Shown here: in pieces, positions 44,807 to 56,381 of the stretch
How the letters are laid out: the number at the start of each line of letters is the position of its first letter
Numbering within the stretch: the first letter of the stretch is position 1
Assembly: GCF_018687715.1 (NCBI RefSeq)
Contig: NC_056762.1
Coordinates: 29,810,864 to 29,874,863 of the forward strand
DNA from: Carya illinoinensis
Lineage: Eukaryota > Streptophyta > Magnoliopsida > Fagales > Juglandaceae
Direction of reading: 5' to 3'
Length of the DNA: 64,000 bases
Position numbers and translations under genes: made by a program
The notes under the pieces: model-generated
Database searches by the model: none
What the model was told of the DNA's origin: nothing
What the model saw: the letters and a program-made list of their open reading frames with translations, nothing else

Positions 44807-46329
44807 AAAGTGGTGCCCTTTTCTTTAGTATCAAAGCAATGAAAGTGTTGTTGATGCTTCCCATGCTATCCTTCCCATTCAGCACCTTCAATACTGCTTC
44901 ACATACTTTAGGTCCCACTATGAACCAGTGTTTTTGGTAGAAAATTGCTAGAAAACCATTTGGTCCTAGCGAGCTTAGCCCATTCATGCTTAAGAGAGCT
45001 TCTTCCACTTCCTGAGTGCAGTAGGGTCTGGTGAGAAACTCATTTTGGGACTCAGTCACTTGGATCTCTAAGGAAGAGATGCAATTAGAAGGTTGCATGG
45101 GGTTTGAGGAGGAAAAAAGGTCAGTGAAATAGCCTTGGAACATTTCACAGATTCCTTTTCTCAAGGTTACTGTTTGGTCATTGCTGTCCACCAGCTTCTT
45201 GATCAAGTTTGTTCTTCTTCTTTGTGATGCAGCTTGGTGGAAGAACTTAGTATTTCTATCACCCTCCTTTAGCCACCTTTGCTTGGCCCTTTGCTTCCAC
45301 TTCATGTTATCAGTCTCTAAGCTAACCTCCACCCCTCTTTGTACTTTCTTAATTTCCTCAGTGAGATGGCCTGTGTTTCTGTCCTGAAGGAAGGATAGAT
45401 GTGCCAGCTGATCTTGGATCCTTCTCTTAGAATTACCAAATTTTTGTTTGCTCCACTGAGGAAGCTTTTGTTGACAATACTGCATGTTTTTAAGGTGAGG
45501 TTCATTGTGTTACTAGCCACGGGTGGGGCCTTCCATGCCTCTTTCACTATTTTGTAACAGTCTTCACTAAGTGTCCAGCTAGCTTTAAATCTGAAAGGCC
45601 TTTTACTTCTATTGAGTGAAGAACTTAGTTGGTCCATAATGATCCAAATTGGGTTGTGATCTGAGCTAAGAGAAGGGAGGGTAAGAACCCTCGGGTCTGT
45701 GTACAGCTCTAGCCATTTTGCATTGCAGAGAGCCCTATCCAGTCTCTCTTTTGTGAAAGCCATCCCTTGGCTTCCATTTGTCCAAGTGAATTTATTTACT
45801 GAGTATCCCATGTTAAGTAGGCCACACTTGTCTATAGCCTCTCTAAATAGCTCCATTTGTTTAAGGGGTCTCAAGGGTCCTCCACATTTCTCTCCATAGT
45901 GTAGGATTTCATTGTAATCTCCTACACATAACCATCCAGTATTTGTGGTTGGCTTAAGAGCTTCAAGTAGTTGCCAACTCTCGTGCCTTTTTCCTGTTTT
46001 TGGGTTGCCATAGAAACCAGTTAGGGTCCAGGTGGTTCCCTCTATTATTCCAGTGATTGACAGTGAGATATGGGATTGAGTATAGGACAAAACCTCAGCA
46101 TCTATTCCTTCCTTCCAGAAAAAGCTAGGCCTCCACTAGATCCTACTGGGTTGACCATAAAACCATGCTCATAATTCAGCAACCTCTTGACTAACTCCAT
46201 ATTGATTCTCTTACTCTTTGTCTCCATTAAGAAAACAAAGAATGGGGACTTAGTTTGCACCATGAGGAGCAAATTATTAACTGACCGAGGGTTCCCAAGC
46301 CCTCGGCAGTTCCAGCTTAAACAACTCAT
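44775..46329 (-). pseudogene. LINE-3 ORF2: endonuclease and linker
   Basis: ORF2 begins at 46329 with MSCLSWNCRGLGNPRSVNNL (catalytic Asn), then FFVFLMETKSKRINMELVKR (ETK). Frame 46090-45317 gives GFYGNPKTGKRHESW, WLCVGDYNEILHYGEKCGGP (GDFN-type Asp), KFTWTNGSQGMAFTKERLDR, and LPSLSSDHNPIWI (SDH). Frame 45485-44775 has MKWKQRAKQRWLKEGDRNTK, the linker to RT, then GLSSLGPNGFLAIFYQKHW. Endonuclease residues look complete; a frameshift near 46095 and stops between frames break the ORF. Confidence 0.92.
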
Positions 46330-46409
46330 CTCAATTGGTGGGGCTGGAAACCAGCCACCACCATGTCATCCCTTTTTAAAGACAAGACAGGTCTTTGCTC
46401 ATTTTTTGC

Positions 46410-47194
46410 CTTCTTAAGGGCCCTTATTGTAACTGCATTGGTATTGTGGATCCCATCTCTCTTAGAGCCACATTGTATATTTTCTTTGTTTTGTTCTATC
46501 TCTTTTAGCAGATCATCACAGCTTTTGTCTCTTGCTTTCCTCTTCCAGGTTGCTTGTCTCTTTATCCTCTATAAGACCTGAACTTAGTCTGAAAAAAAAT
46601 GGGCCAGAGATGTGGTCTGGGCCTTCAGGTCATTGTTGTTCTCGTGGGCCAGAGATGTGGTCTGGGCCTTACCATGGTTGGTGTTTTTTGGTTTGCAGCT
46701 AAAGGGTTCAGTTACCTCAACACCTTGCATCAGACAATCTTCTGCAAGTTAAAAAGGCTTCTCTGGTATGTCCCTAATTAGACTCACATCTGTTTTCTTA
46801 AAAGGTGTCTGCTTACACTTTACTTTCTAGTCGATGGAAAGTTCTAAATTAGTTGCCATATTGGGAGCTAAGTTGTCCCCATCCTGCAGGCTAGCTTTCT
46901 GACCATCTGTACTGGTCCTATGCTTCTTGGATGGAGAGTCATCCCTGACCTCTCTCTCCTCTCATGACTGCTTCTCTAGTTCTTCAAGTGAGCCTTCTGA
47001 ACCATATTTCTTAGTTAAGAAATCACTTTCTCTAGCTGCTCGAGCTCGAAGCCAAGTCCCATATTGTAGCTTGTTGTTGCCTGAAAGCATAGCAAAACAT
47101 CCCTTCTGTGCATGCTTGATAACCCCACACTTAAAACAAAATGAAGGTAAACGTTCATATTTGAGGGGGATCCAAGTTTTTTTACCTTCAGCAG

Positions 47195-47253
<59 letters not shown>

Positions 47254-47799
47254 TCTTTGGAGAGCTTTTGAAATATCCAACTCAACATTTATCCTCAAGA
47301 ATTTGCCCTATCCAATACCCCTTTCATCTACTTGGACCGTTAAAAACTTTCCAATGGTATTACCAATCCTGGTTCCAACATCCTCAGTCATGCTTGCTAA
47401 AGGCATGTTATAGTCCTACACTCAGAATTCCTCTATGGAGAAAAGAACTTCATTAATGGAGCTATTCCCTTCATACAGGTTTAGACATAATAGCCACCTA
47501 TCAAAAGACCATGGCCTTCCACGTATGACCTATTGGAGGTCCCTCTCAAGGTGGAACTCTACTAAGTATTTGTTGGTTCCCACTTCTATAAACCGAATCC
47601 AGCTCTTGCACCTCCACACCTTAGACATTGTGGTTTTGAATGCTTCTCTATTCACTGGTCTTTCAGCAATGATCATGACCAGAACACAGAAGTTGCTTTG
47701 TTTCTTAACTTTGTCTGCCTAGTTTGAAGGTAGAACCACCTCTCCTTTTTCCTTTTCAGTTAAACTGTGTCCTTCCCATTGTCTAGCTAAGTCCTCCAT
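46410..47799 (-). pseudogene. LINE-3 ORF1 with a 54-base A/T expansion
   Basis: The ATG at 47799 starts MEDLARQWEGHSLTEKEKGE; after a stop the DUF4283 region follows near 47690-47470 (RPVNREAFKTTMSKVWR, GRPWSFDRWLLCLNLYEG). Frame 47288-46962 contains the knuckle region KYERLPSFCFKCGVIKHAQK plus GC, then YGTWLRARAARESD. Just before it a run of 54 T (minus strand; 47195-47248) is translated as poly-Phe, which is not part of the family and must be an expansion. The C-terminal part is poorly preserved. Confidence 0.82.
47195..47248 (+). repeat. 54-base poly(A) run inside LINE-3 ORF1
   Basis: An uninterrupted run of 54 A on the plus strand. It sits in coding sequence between DUF4283 and the zinc knuckle, so it is neither a LINE tail nor a normal protein segment. 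Confidence 0.95.
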
Positions 47800-47901
47800 G
47801 TTTCCTCTTCAAACCCGCTGAATATTAGTTTAAGAGACCAGACTCTCCTAGAGAGAAAAAACCTCCACCTTCAAAGGTGAGGACTACTACTACTTCATAT
47901 G

Positions 47902-48444
47902 GAGAATAATCTGACTTTGATCGGGTGAAACCAGTAGCCAATAAAGTTGAAGAAAACTTGGAAAACCATTATCTTAAAGCTTGTTTCAAGCCATACAAAG
48001 ATTTTTTTAATTTGCATACCAAATTCAACTCTCTATTGCTGTCAAAACCAGATGGTAGAGACATATAAACCTCTTCTTGAAGGACACAATTCAAGAAGGC
48101 ATTATTCACATCTAGTTGAATAATGGGCGAGATTTTTACAGCAGCTATGGATAAAAAAATTTGAACAATGGTAAGTTTAGCCACTGGACTAAATGTCTCA
48201 TAGTAATCAAAACCCTATACTTGAGTATACCCCTTGCCACCAACCGCACTTTGCATCTTTCCACGGTACCATCAGACTTGAGTTTTAGTTTATAAACCCA
48301 TTTACAGCCTACTGAATGTTTGCCAATAGGCAAAGGAACCAAATCCCATGTGCCATTGACTTCTAATGCAGAAATTTCTGGCTGCATAGCAGACATCCAT
48401 TCAGGGTACAAAATGGCTTGAGAATTTGTCTTGGGCTCAATCAA
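47902..48444 (-). pseudogene. copia-2 reverse transcriptase, N-terminal part
   Basis: Frame 48444-48145 begins MIEPKTNSQAILYPEWMSAM and NGTWDLVPLPIGKHSVGCKW, then VYKLKLKSDGTVERCKVRLV, the typical start of copia RT. Frame 48184-47969 follows with [20 protein letters not shown] (motif A Asp) and [13 protein letters not shown], a stop, then FTRSKSD at the LINE-3 insertion point (47918). The rest of RT continues at 42202. Confidence 0.92.
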
Positions 48445-48567
48445 TGTGGAAGTAGCAAGAACAAAGGATTTATGAGAAGGGGAAAGTTTGTTGTAGGTCA
48501 GAAAATGACTGAGTGGATAAACAATGCTCGAGGAACCAGCAACATGATGATCATTGGAAGGGGCTGA

Positions 48568-50120
48568 TTACAAGGTAGCCTGTTTGTAGGGATATGATTG
48601 GAGATATGAAGGATAATGTTTGGATCGAGTGGATCTTGTAGGAGGATCAACTGAAGTATTTTCTAAAAGTGGAACTGAGCTAGGTGCAGAATTTTCTAAA
48701 ACTGAGTTAGGGATACAAAGAGGTAAATCTAAATTTGGAGTAGGAAGAGGAATAGAACAATTAAAAGAACTATTCTCAGATGGAAAAAGAGAGTAATCTG
48801 TAGCTAGAAAAGGTGTTGATGAAGAGTTATCAAAAGGAAAAACTTCTTCATGGAACACTACATCTCTAGAAATGTAGCAAGTCTGAGTTTCTAAATTTAA
48901 TAACTTATATCCCTTAACACCAAAGTGATATCCTAGAAAAACTGGCTTCATAGCTCTTGGTAAAAATTTGAATCTATTATGAAAGGATATTGAGCCAAAA
49001 TAGAGACAGCCAAAAGACCCTCAGATGTGAAAAAGATGGAGTTTGATGATATAAGAGCTCAAAAGGAGTCTTATTCAAAAGAAAATGAGTGGGAGTTCTA
49101 TTAATGAGGTAAACAATTGTAAGAACACTGTCTCCCCAGTAACAGATAGGTAGTTTAGCATGAAAAAGAAGTGACCTTGCCACATAGAGATGTGTTAATG
49201 TTTGCACTCCACAACTGAATTTTGTTGTAGAGTTGCAACACAACTCAATTGATGAAGTACTCCTTTGGAGGCAAAAAAAATTTCAAAGCAAACTCAGGTC
49301 CATTATCTGATCTAAGGGCCTTAATTTTGACTGAAAACTGAGTTTCTATGTGAATAAAGAAAGATTGTGAAAGGGAACTAGCTTTAGACTTGGATTTCAT
49401 TAAGTATATCCAAGTAGGCCAAGAAAAGTCATCAACTCTTGAAAGAAAATACCTAAAACCATCAATAGTAGGAATGACCATAGGTCTCCAAATATCACAA
49501 TGTACTAAATCAAAAGAGGTAGCAGATTTATGTTGACCAATAGGAAATAGTAAACGTTTTTGTTTAGCAATAGGACAAGTAGTACATGAATGAAATGAAG
49601 AATTCAAATTTGGGATGTGTTTATTCAAGAGTTGCAGTCTAGAGAAAGAATGATGTCCTAATCTAAGGTGCCACAAGGCTACATGAGATTGAGCAGAAAA
49701 ACAAGTGGAAGAACGATGTATGGAGCTGGGAGTAACCAACTTGTATAGACCATCTTGCAATTCATCCATCCTAATCATTTTCAAAGTGGCTAGGTCTTGC
49801 ATAAAACATTTCTCAGACTTAAGTAGTAAGGAACAATTTAGAGTATGGGTTAACTTGCTTATAGAAATAAGGTTTAAAGAAAATGTAGGGACACACAAGA
49901 CATTGGTTAAAATCATAGTAGGACTCAAGATGATGTCACGAATATGTGTAACTTCTGCAGAGGAACCATTATGCAACTTAACTATATTAGAAATAGGATG
50001 AGGAGTGCTAGTATAGAGGGATGGAGAGCAAACCATGTGGTCTGACACACCACTATCGATAATCCAAGAACATAGTTGAATTGAGGTTTAAGCAACACAT
50101 ATAGTTTTGGATGTACTTGA
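48568..50120 (-). pseudogene. copia-2 protease and integrase
   Basis: Near 50060 the minus strand reads WIIDSGVSDHMV with the DSG protease site. Frame 50048-49245 continues WHLRLGHHSFSRLQLLNKHI (pre-integrase), CTTCPIAKQKRLLFPI, then the integrase core: FDLVHCDIWRPMVIPTIDGF (Asp), FLSRVDDFSWPTWIY and ALRSDNGPEFA (second Asp). Frame 49243-48977 (QTLTHLYVARSLLFHAKLPI, YLINRTPTHFLLNKTPFELL) and 48951-48568 (MKPVFLGYHFGVKGYKLLNL) complete integrase and the linker. Frameshifts near 49244 and 48960 break the chain. Confidence 0.92.
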
Positions 50121-51218
50121 AACATTATGCACTAAGGCCATGTTGACAGAAGGAGTAGGAGCAGCTGATTGAGCTGGTTTCAGCAAGGCCAGTAACTATT
50201 GATATTGCTCCATAATCAAGGGTATACTTGAAGAATTATCAACACTCACAGATGAAGCATTAGTATTGATATTTGAAGAGTACTAAATTGCATTAGCAGA
50301 AGCATTAGGACCTTTAGACTTATCCCTAAACTTATAGTTAGCAGGATAACTGTGAACTTTGTAACACTTGTCAACTATGTGGCCAGCAATGTCACAGTGA
50401 CTGCAAATGAGCTTATTTCGTGGATTAGCCTTAAAATTCTTAAAGGTAGAGTTTTGGTAGCTAGAGCCATAGATTCAACTGAAGCTAAGGAGATGCTTCG
50501 ATTACTAACAAGTCTTTGTCACTCTTCTTGTATAACAAGAGAAAAAGCTTTGTTAATTGACGGTGGAGGATCCATCATCAAGATCTGACCTCTAACATCA
50601 TCAAAAGCATCGGTGAGTCCCATAAGAAACTTTATAACTTAATTTTTATGATGATGTTCAACAAAAACCTTAGAAGAATTACACTTGCATCCTTGACAAT
50701 AACAGATAGGTAAGGGTTGATAATTCAAAAGTTCATCCCATAGTACCTTGAGATCTGTAAAGTATGTGCTACCATCATTCTGGTCTTGACGTAGGGCAAA
50801 AATTGCAGTTTGCAATTCGAAGATGTGAGGACCATTTCCTTGTGAAAAATGCTCCTTCAGTTAAAGCCACATCGCATAGGATGAATATTCCACATATATG
50901 ACACTCTGAGCAATCTTCGAGGACAGAAAATTCAACAGCCATGAGAGCACAATTGTGTCACACTTACCCCATGGAGAAAATAGATCGAGGATCAGTTGTT
51001 GTTGGAGGAGGAAGTGAGCCATCAATGAAGCCAAGCTTGTTGCGAGCCTTCAAGGAAAGAAACATGAAGTGTGACCATGAATGATAGTTGCGATTGTCCA
51101 ATCTTTCATTGACCAGAAGAACTCCAGGATGATTAGCGTTGGTGAGAAAGTAAGGGTTACGAGGATTAGATTCAACGGCAGAAGGAACAACGTAAGAAGA
51201 ATTTGTTTGATCAATCAT
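50121..51218 (-). pseudogene. copia-2 gag
   Basis: The frame starts at 51218: MIDQTNSSYVVPSAVESNPR, then NPYFLTNANHPGVLLVNERL and NYHSWSHFMFLSLKARNKLG with FIDGSLPPP, the Retrotran_gag_3 domain typical of this copia group. The frame stops at 50964 in the middle of gag; the remainder to about 50330 is recognisable but full of stops, with a CxxC knuckle region near 50390 (CSHCDIAGHIVDKCYK-like in the minus sense). Confidence 0.85.
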
Positions 51219-51275
51219 AATTGAAAAAAAAAAAAAACTACGAGAAATCAGAGGAGGAAAACCTAATTACTATTT

Positions 51276-51287
51276 CTGCTGATACCA
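51276..51287 (-). other. copia-2 primer binding site
   Basis: The minus strand reads TGGTATCAGCAG directly against the LTR end at 51288. The first ten bases match the initiator Met tRNA primer site. Confidence 0.8.
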
Positions 51288-51483
51288 TATCAATAATATT
51301 GAGACCTTTGTTTCTAATGTGTAGTAAAAAGAGTATTCATTGTATTGAAGTGTTGTTTACAGAGTTGCTATTTGTATACAAAGCATATGACTCTGATTAG
51401 TCAATGCAGTAACATAAAATAATAACTAGCTTTCTATACACGTGTAAAATATATATACAAAGCATAAAGCATATGAACTCTTG

Positions 51484-51486
<3 letters not shown>
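51288..51486 (-). repeat. copia-2 5' LTR (199 bp)
   Basis: Direct repeat of 40976-41183. On the minus strand it begins TATCAAGAGTTC and ends TATTGATA. Flanked outside by a (TA)n(TG)n microsatellite (51487-51518). Confidence 0.93.
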
Positions 51487-51517
<31 letters not shown>

Positions 51518-51518
51518 T

Positions 51519-52150
51519 TTTCTGACATTAGAATGAAAACTAATTTAGAGGGACCACTACGAATTTGGGGTAATGGATAATTAATTAAAACAAGCTATTA
51601 AGAGGGGGGGGCAACCAACATTTAATTTTCACTTTAAGAAAACGAGAAACATGATGAAATAAAGTTTGCCAATAAAATAATAATAATGGTGGAGCTAGTG
51701 GCTCATACAGATAGATCATATGGCTCAAGTCGATCTCTCTAGCTAAGACCATGCATGATCATCATTAGTGATAATTTATATCTATAGTCGAATACTTTAA
51801 GAAAAGGAACCAGACCCACAAATTGAGGACTATGAAAACTTCAACATCAAATAGCTTAAGAATGGGACATAGGCTAAGCAAGTTGCAGCTACCAATCCAA
51901 TATCCTCTTCGCTAGCTACTTTAATTTTCTTTACATATAGTCAAGGAAAAGATAATGTGGACAAAAGCTAGAAAAGCCGATAAGAAAGGGATTAAAACTA
52001 ATATAATAGGAGGGAACAAGAGTTCATGGCCAAAATGATCACTGGCATGGAATGGCTTTGTTGGATACTTCATGTCCTCTTATCTTCTCATGATCAAATT
52101 AAAGTGTACTATATGTTTTTCCTTAAATTGGTTTGGGAAATGATAAGGAT
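51519..52150. other. Intergenic, nothing recognised
   Basis: No gene or repeat pair recognised between copia-2 and the fold-back element. The open frame at 52026-52247 runs into low-complexity DNA and looks accidental. Confidence 0.5.
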
Positions 52151-52187
52151 CCCGCTGGGGGATCCCGTTTATTTGTCCCGCTCATCT

Positions 52188-52445
52188 CTTTTTTTTTTAA
52201 TTCTTTTTACAGAAAAATTAAAAAAATGTTATTTAATTATATTTTGAATTTTATTCATTTTTTTAAAATATTTAAAAGTGTTAAAAAATTGATTTGAAAA
52301 AAATATTAAAAAGTGTTTTTTTTTGTTTTTTTCATATCATTTTTTTAACATTTTTAAATATTTTAAAAAAATGAATAAAATTCACGATATAATTAAATAT
52401 AATTTTCTTAATCTTTCTATTAAAAAAATTCGAAAAAAAAAGTTC
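52188..52445. mobile_element. Fold-back / MITE-like inverted repeat
   Basis: Arms of about 100 bp, AT-rich, pair around a loop near 52290-52335: the left contains GAATTTTATTCATTTTTTT and the right the reverse complement AAAAAAATGAATAAAATTC. No coding content; probable non-autonomous DNA element. Confidence 0.6.
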
Positions 52446-52534
52446 AACAAGACAAGTTAATGAAATTCTCCAACAAAATTTTTAACATTGTCCAATTGGT
52501 TTTGTTATTGAGAATATAAATATATATATATATA

Positions 52535-52695
52535 TGAGCAATGCTATATACAGTCGTGAAATTACAAACGTCGTGTAATCACTTTGAAAAAGAGTGAGAT
52601 CCATGATTAAAAAGTTAATTTTTTTTCATATAGATTTCATATTAATTTATTTTTTCAACGCGATTACATATTACTTGCACAATCACGATTGAAAA
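52535..52695 (+). repeat. Dispersed repeat beginning 'gagcaatgctatatacagt'
   Basis: The start 'caatgctatatacagtc' recurs as 'caacgctatatacagtc' at 62594. Likely copies of a short interspersed element or MITE; the two copies diverge after about 20 bases. Confidence 0.45.
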
Positions 52696-52750
52696 TATTA
52701 TTTATATATATATATATACTATGGGTGAGGCTACTCTGCTGCCTCACCCT

Positions 52751-52928
52751 TACCGCTGGGCGTTACCGTCCAGTGTAAATTTTTTTTTTTTTTATTTCAT
52801 ATTTTTTTAATCACTTTCTTAATCATTAAGTAAAAAAAAAATATACCAATATATTTAAAATCACTTTCTTAATCATTAAGTAAAAAAAAAAAAAAATTTT
52901 TACCCAGCGGTAAACCCCAGCGGTAAAA
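52751..52928. mobile_element. Small MITE-like element with TTACCGCTGGG ends
   Basis: Left end TTACCGCTGGGCGTTACCG; the inverted right end has TTACCGCTGGGG twice. Between them, 'aatcactttcttaatcattaag' occurs twice in tandem, followed each time by an A run. Confidence 0.55.
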
Positions 52929-54062
52929 TAGTGTTTCCATATACTATATATACTTGACCATTTGAACCGTATTGGCCGGGGACTTTAAAGGTCGGCTGGG
53001 GGGAAATTTGGAAAATATTATAATTAGATGACTGATGGATGTATCGGTGGAAAGAAAACCCTGACAAAAAATGGAAATGGACAGACATGGGTGATAAGAC
53101 TTCTTTCTACCTCATCTTCTTCGACTTTTTTGCCAGCAATATACATGCAACACTTAAAATCGGTCACGACGAGAGTGTGAAGAAATCGAAGGTTTTAGTG
53201 AATGGTAAGCGCTGCTTGGTCAATCTTTCAACCAATTAATATCACTCAATGACTCCTGGAAATGGATTATAGTCACTGTCAACTCCACAAATATCCAGCA
53301 CACTATATATATATATATATGTGGATCTAATACCCGCAAAATGATTATGATTTTGCAATTTAATTGTGTATATCAAATGTTTTTCAATTTTAAAGATAAT
53401 TCAAATTTTTTAAATTTTAAAACAAAAATTATATTCTAAAAATATTTAAACATTATATATAGATTTTTATTCAACTATTTTTCTTTAATCATTTCTCAAA
53501 CTCTATAAAATATCTTAATTCAAATTATTTTATTATTATTTACCAATCTTCTCATCTCATCTCACTATTCAAATAAGTCTAATAAAATAATAAATAGTAA
53601 TAAAGTATATTGAGAAATGTTAAGGTATTCTCAACACCTAAACACAGAGTAAATATTTATTAAATCAGAAAAAAAGAGGTACTTGTAGGACAAATTATTA
53701 GGAGCCAATATCTAACCGAAGTGGACGATATTTCAAAATAGACACACATGGAGTAGTACTCCATTAAAATGTTATTTGAAAATAGTACATATTATTTGAA
53801 AATCAAATACGAACTAAGTTGTAGTATCTCTCAGATAAATTTATATTTCTCTTAAAATTAGACCATGAACATTTTCATTGGCTTGGCCAAACGAGGAGAT
53901 TAGCTAAAATAAAAAACCTCACATTAGATTAGACATATTTAAACTAGTTTAGATTTCAGTTACAGTGTTTGGCCGAAGATAGATAGCCACTATTCATTCA
54001 TTAAATATTAAAATATTAATTTCTCATTCCAAATAATTAAATTATATTAATTAGAATATAAT
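52929..54062. other. Intergenic AT-rich DNA with dispersed repeat copy
   Basis: 53350-53590 resembles 7158-7450. A 66-codon plus-strand frame at 53039-53239 is open but has no recognisable feature. No gene called. Confidence 0.4.
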
Positions 54063-54210
54063 ATTAATTTAATTAGAATATAATTACTATTAACATTTAA
54101 TAATACTTTTTTGTAATATTAATTTAATTAGAATATAATTATTATTAACATTTAATAATACTTTTTAATATTAATTTAATTATAATATAATTATTATTAA
54201 CATTTAATTG
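54063..54210 (+). repeat. Tandem repeat, about 52-55 bp x 2.8
   Basis: Units start at 54063, 54118 and 54170 with 'attaatttaatt(a)gaatat' and contain 'attaacatttaat'. AT-rich. Confidence 0.85.
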
Positions 54211-55502
54211 GCAGAACTACAAAATGCGATCAAATAAATTAAATAAAAAATTATTAATTTAATAATATTTATTATTATATAGAGAATGAGTGGCTAATCT
54301 AATATAGAGATTGAATTTAGATAAAATATACAAATACAAAGAAGTGTTGATATTAACTAAATTTGAAAATAAATTTAGTCAAACCAATAAAGATGCTAAC
54401 TCCAATAATAATCAGAGCAAATTAAAGTTCACAGTTAATTCTTTTGTAAGAAAAATTTTATTCATTATTATGATTTTTCTTATCATTCTTTCATTATTTT
54501 ATGATATGACGTTAGATAATATGTTTATAAATAAAATATAATAAATATTTTCTAATTATTTAATATTATTATATTATAAAATGACGAGGAAATTATAAAA
54601 ATAAAGATGAATTTCCCCTTTCATAATATCTTTTCTTTTTCAGCAACAATTAATATGATCAAGAATGGAGTTTTTTTTTTTTTCGGCGGATGGGGGCCGG
54701 AAACGTCAAGAATGGTTTTACTGCTGATTGTACACTTAATTACGAGAATGAAAGCTACGTTCTTCGATCAAGGCAAAAAAATTCTACTGTAATAGATGTC
54801 AAAACCTAACAAGTATATATCATCAACCTGTACTAGCTAGCTAGGGTACAAAAGTTTGGACCTTATGATCTGCGACGTCGTTCTAAACCTAGCTAGGGTA
54901 CAAAAGTTTAGCCTACTCTAGCTAGCACCATACATGTACGGCAAGTTGGGATATTTGCGTTTTCACTTGCCATCACTGTGCTTAATTTGGCTTAAGTTTA
55001 GGCTTAATTGAAGCTGCAAATGGGGACATCAATATTATCCTAACCCAAATACGATCTTGCAAGGATTGAATCCAGATTTTCTATTTGAAAATTCGTATCA
55101 TATATCATTAAGTTATTAGATTCTAAATTTCTTTGTTAGAGAAATTTAAATATTTAAATTATAAATCTTATTAATTTGATAATTTATATTAACGGTATAG
55201 AATTAGGTACTGTGTCCTAATTTGAATCTTCATGTATATAAAATTTTGAGTAATCTCTTTTAATTAATTTATAGCCGGGTTAAACCAACTTATAGGCGCT
55301 AGTACTCATTAGCCCATGCCCTTTTTGTCCCTTCCAATATAAACATGTGTGGTATATATATCAAAATTGATATTATAAATACTCAATCATTTAGCATATT
55401 TCGTGGCTTCAAAACCTAGCTAATTCTCCAAACTAGGGTAACATGCAATATCCCCAACCTAAGAGCACCTCAAGAAAAAAATACAAAAGGAAGGAGATAT
55501 AT

Positions 55503-55559
<57 letters not shown>

Positions 55560-56381
55560 CTCAATAATATGATCCAGTGTCATCTTTTATTTTGATTATA
55601 ACCAGTGTCATCTTGGTTAACCGCGTCTATATAGCCCATTCACTTTGTTTCTAAAAGCCAGCCTTTAATCCTCACATTAAGCCTCTCTATATCAAGTGTA
55701 ACGCCTGAACATGATTATGGTCATGTGTTACCTCACACTGGTAATAGGATAGAACAGGAAAGGCATGCCAAGATGCCCGCCAATCCATATATATATATAC
55801 TACATGACTTCTCAATGTACATAATATATTTGAAGATCCTCTTACCTATGAGTCGAGAGACTCTATAGCCAGTTGGGTAGAAGAATCCCTTACTCATCTT
55901 CGTGACAAGGTATCATCTTATTCTACCAAAACCCAACATTTGAGGTATATATAGTGGATTGTCCTAAGCATCCAAAATATATCAATTTTTCTATATACAA
56001 CCGGCGTGCGCAACCGCCGTTTAACCGATTTTACTACGTCAGCATCTATTGAAAATTTTATAAAAATAAATAAATTGAGAAGCCGACTGAAACTCGAGAA
56101 GAAGACATCTGAGAAGAGGCATTACAAAAGCTTTTCATTATTTCGTTCTATGATTGAAACTCAAAGAAGAAGAATTTCATTCTTTCCGTCTTTCATTTTT
56201 CATTCTTTGACTGAAACTTGGAAAGAAGACGTCAAACTGAAATTTTCATTCACAAACATTGAAACTCATTTCAACAAAAAGGAAGAAGAAAGAAGAAAAA
56301 TGTCCAAATCCATGGAGAAAGAAAAATTAATTATTCAATTAAATATAGAGAAATTATAATCAAGGAGACCAAGTCAAACCA
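54211..56381. other. Intergenic, AT-rich, microsatellite inside
   Basis: Includes a (GA)n microsatellite at 55506-55554. A 117-codon plus-strand frame at 56006-56359 is Lys/Glu/Ser-rich with no domain; I do not call it a gene. Nothing else supported. Confidence 0.5.
55506..55554 (+). repeat. (GA)n microsatellite
   Basis: About 24 uninterrupted GA units. Confidence 0.95.

Larger units (their letters stand above)
42203..47901 (-). mobile_element. LINE-3: full-length L1-type LINE inside copia-2
   Basis: About 5.7 kb on the minus strand, 5' end at 47901 and 3' end at 42203 (CTCTCTCTCAA before the duplicated AAAGTCAGAT). It carries ORF1 (from 47799) and ORF2 (from 46329) with endonuclease, RT, zinc and RNase H domains. 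Flanked by a ~16-bp target duplication. Excision rejoins the copia-2 text ...SKSD / DLFLAN. The frames have a handful of stops and frameshifts, fewer than LINE-1. Confidence 0.92.
40976..51486 (-). mobile_element. Ty1/copia retrotransposon (copia-2), split by LINE-3
   Basis: Two direct repeats, 40976-41183 and 51288-51486, are the LTRs; between them the minus strand carries gag, protease, integrase, RT and RNase H. LINE-3 (42203-47901) is inserted in RT. Without it the element is about 4.8 kb. LTR ends are TATCA...TGATA rather than TG...CA. It landed in a TA-rich microsatellite (both flanks are 'tatata'), so the target duplication cannot be read with confidence. The frames hold several stops. 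Confidence 0.92.

Noticed and set aside
46927..47271. 114-codon plus-strand frame with a poly-Lys tail
   Set aside because: Antisense of LINE-3 ORF1 running through the 54-base poly(A).
53039..53239. 66-codon plus-strand frame MYRWKENPDKKW
   Set aside because: No recognised domain or neighbouring exon; could be chance.
56006..56359. 117-codon Lys/Glu-rich plus-strand frame
   Set aside because: Low-complexity composition, no domain, AT-rich context.
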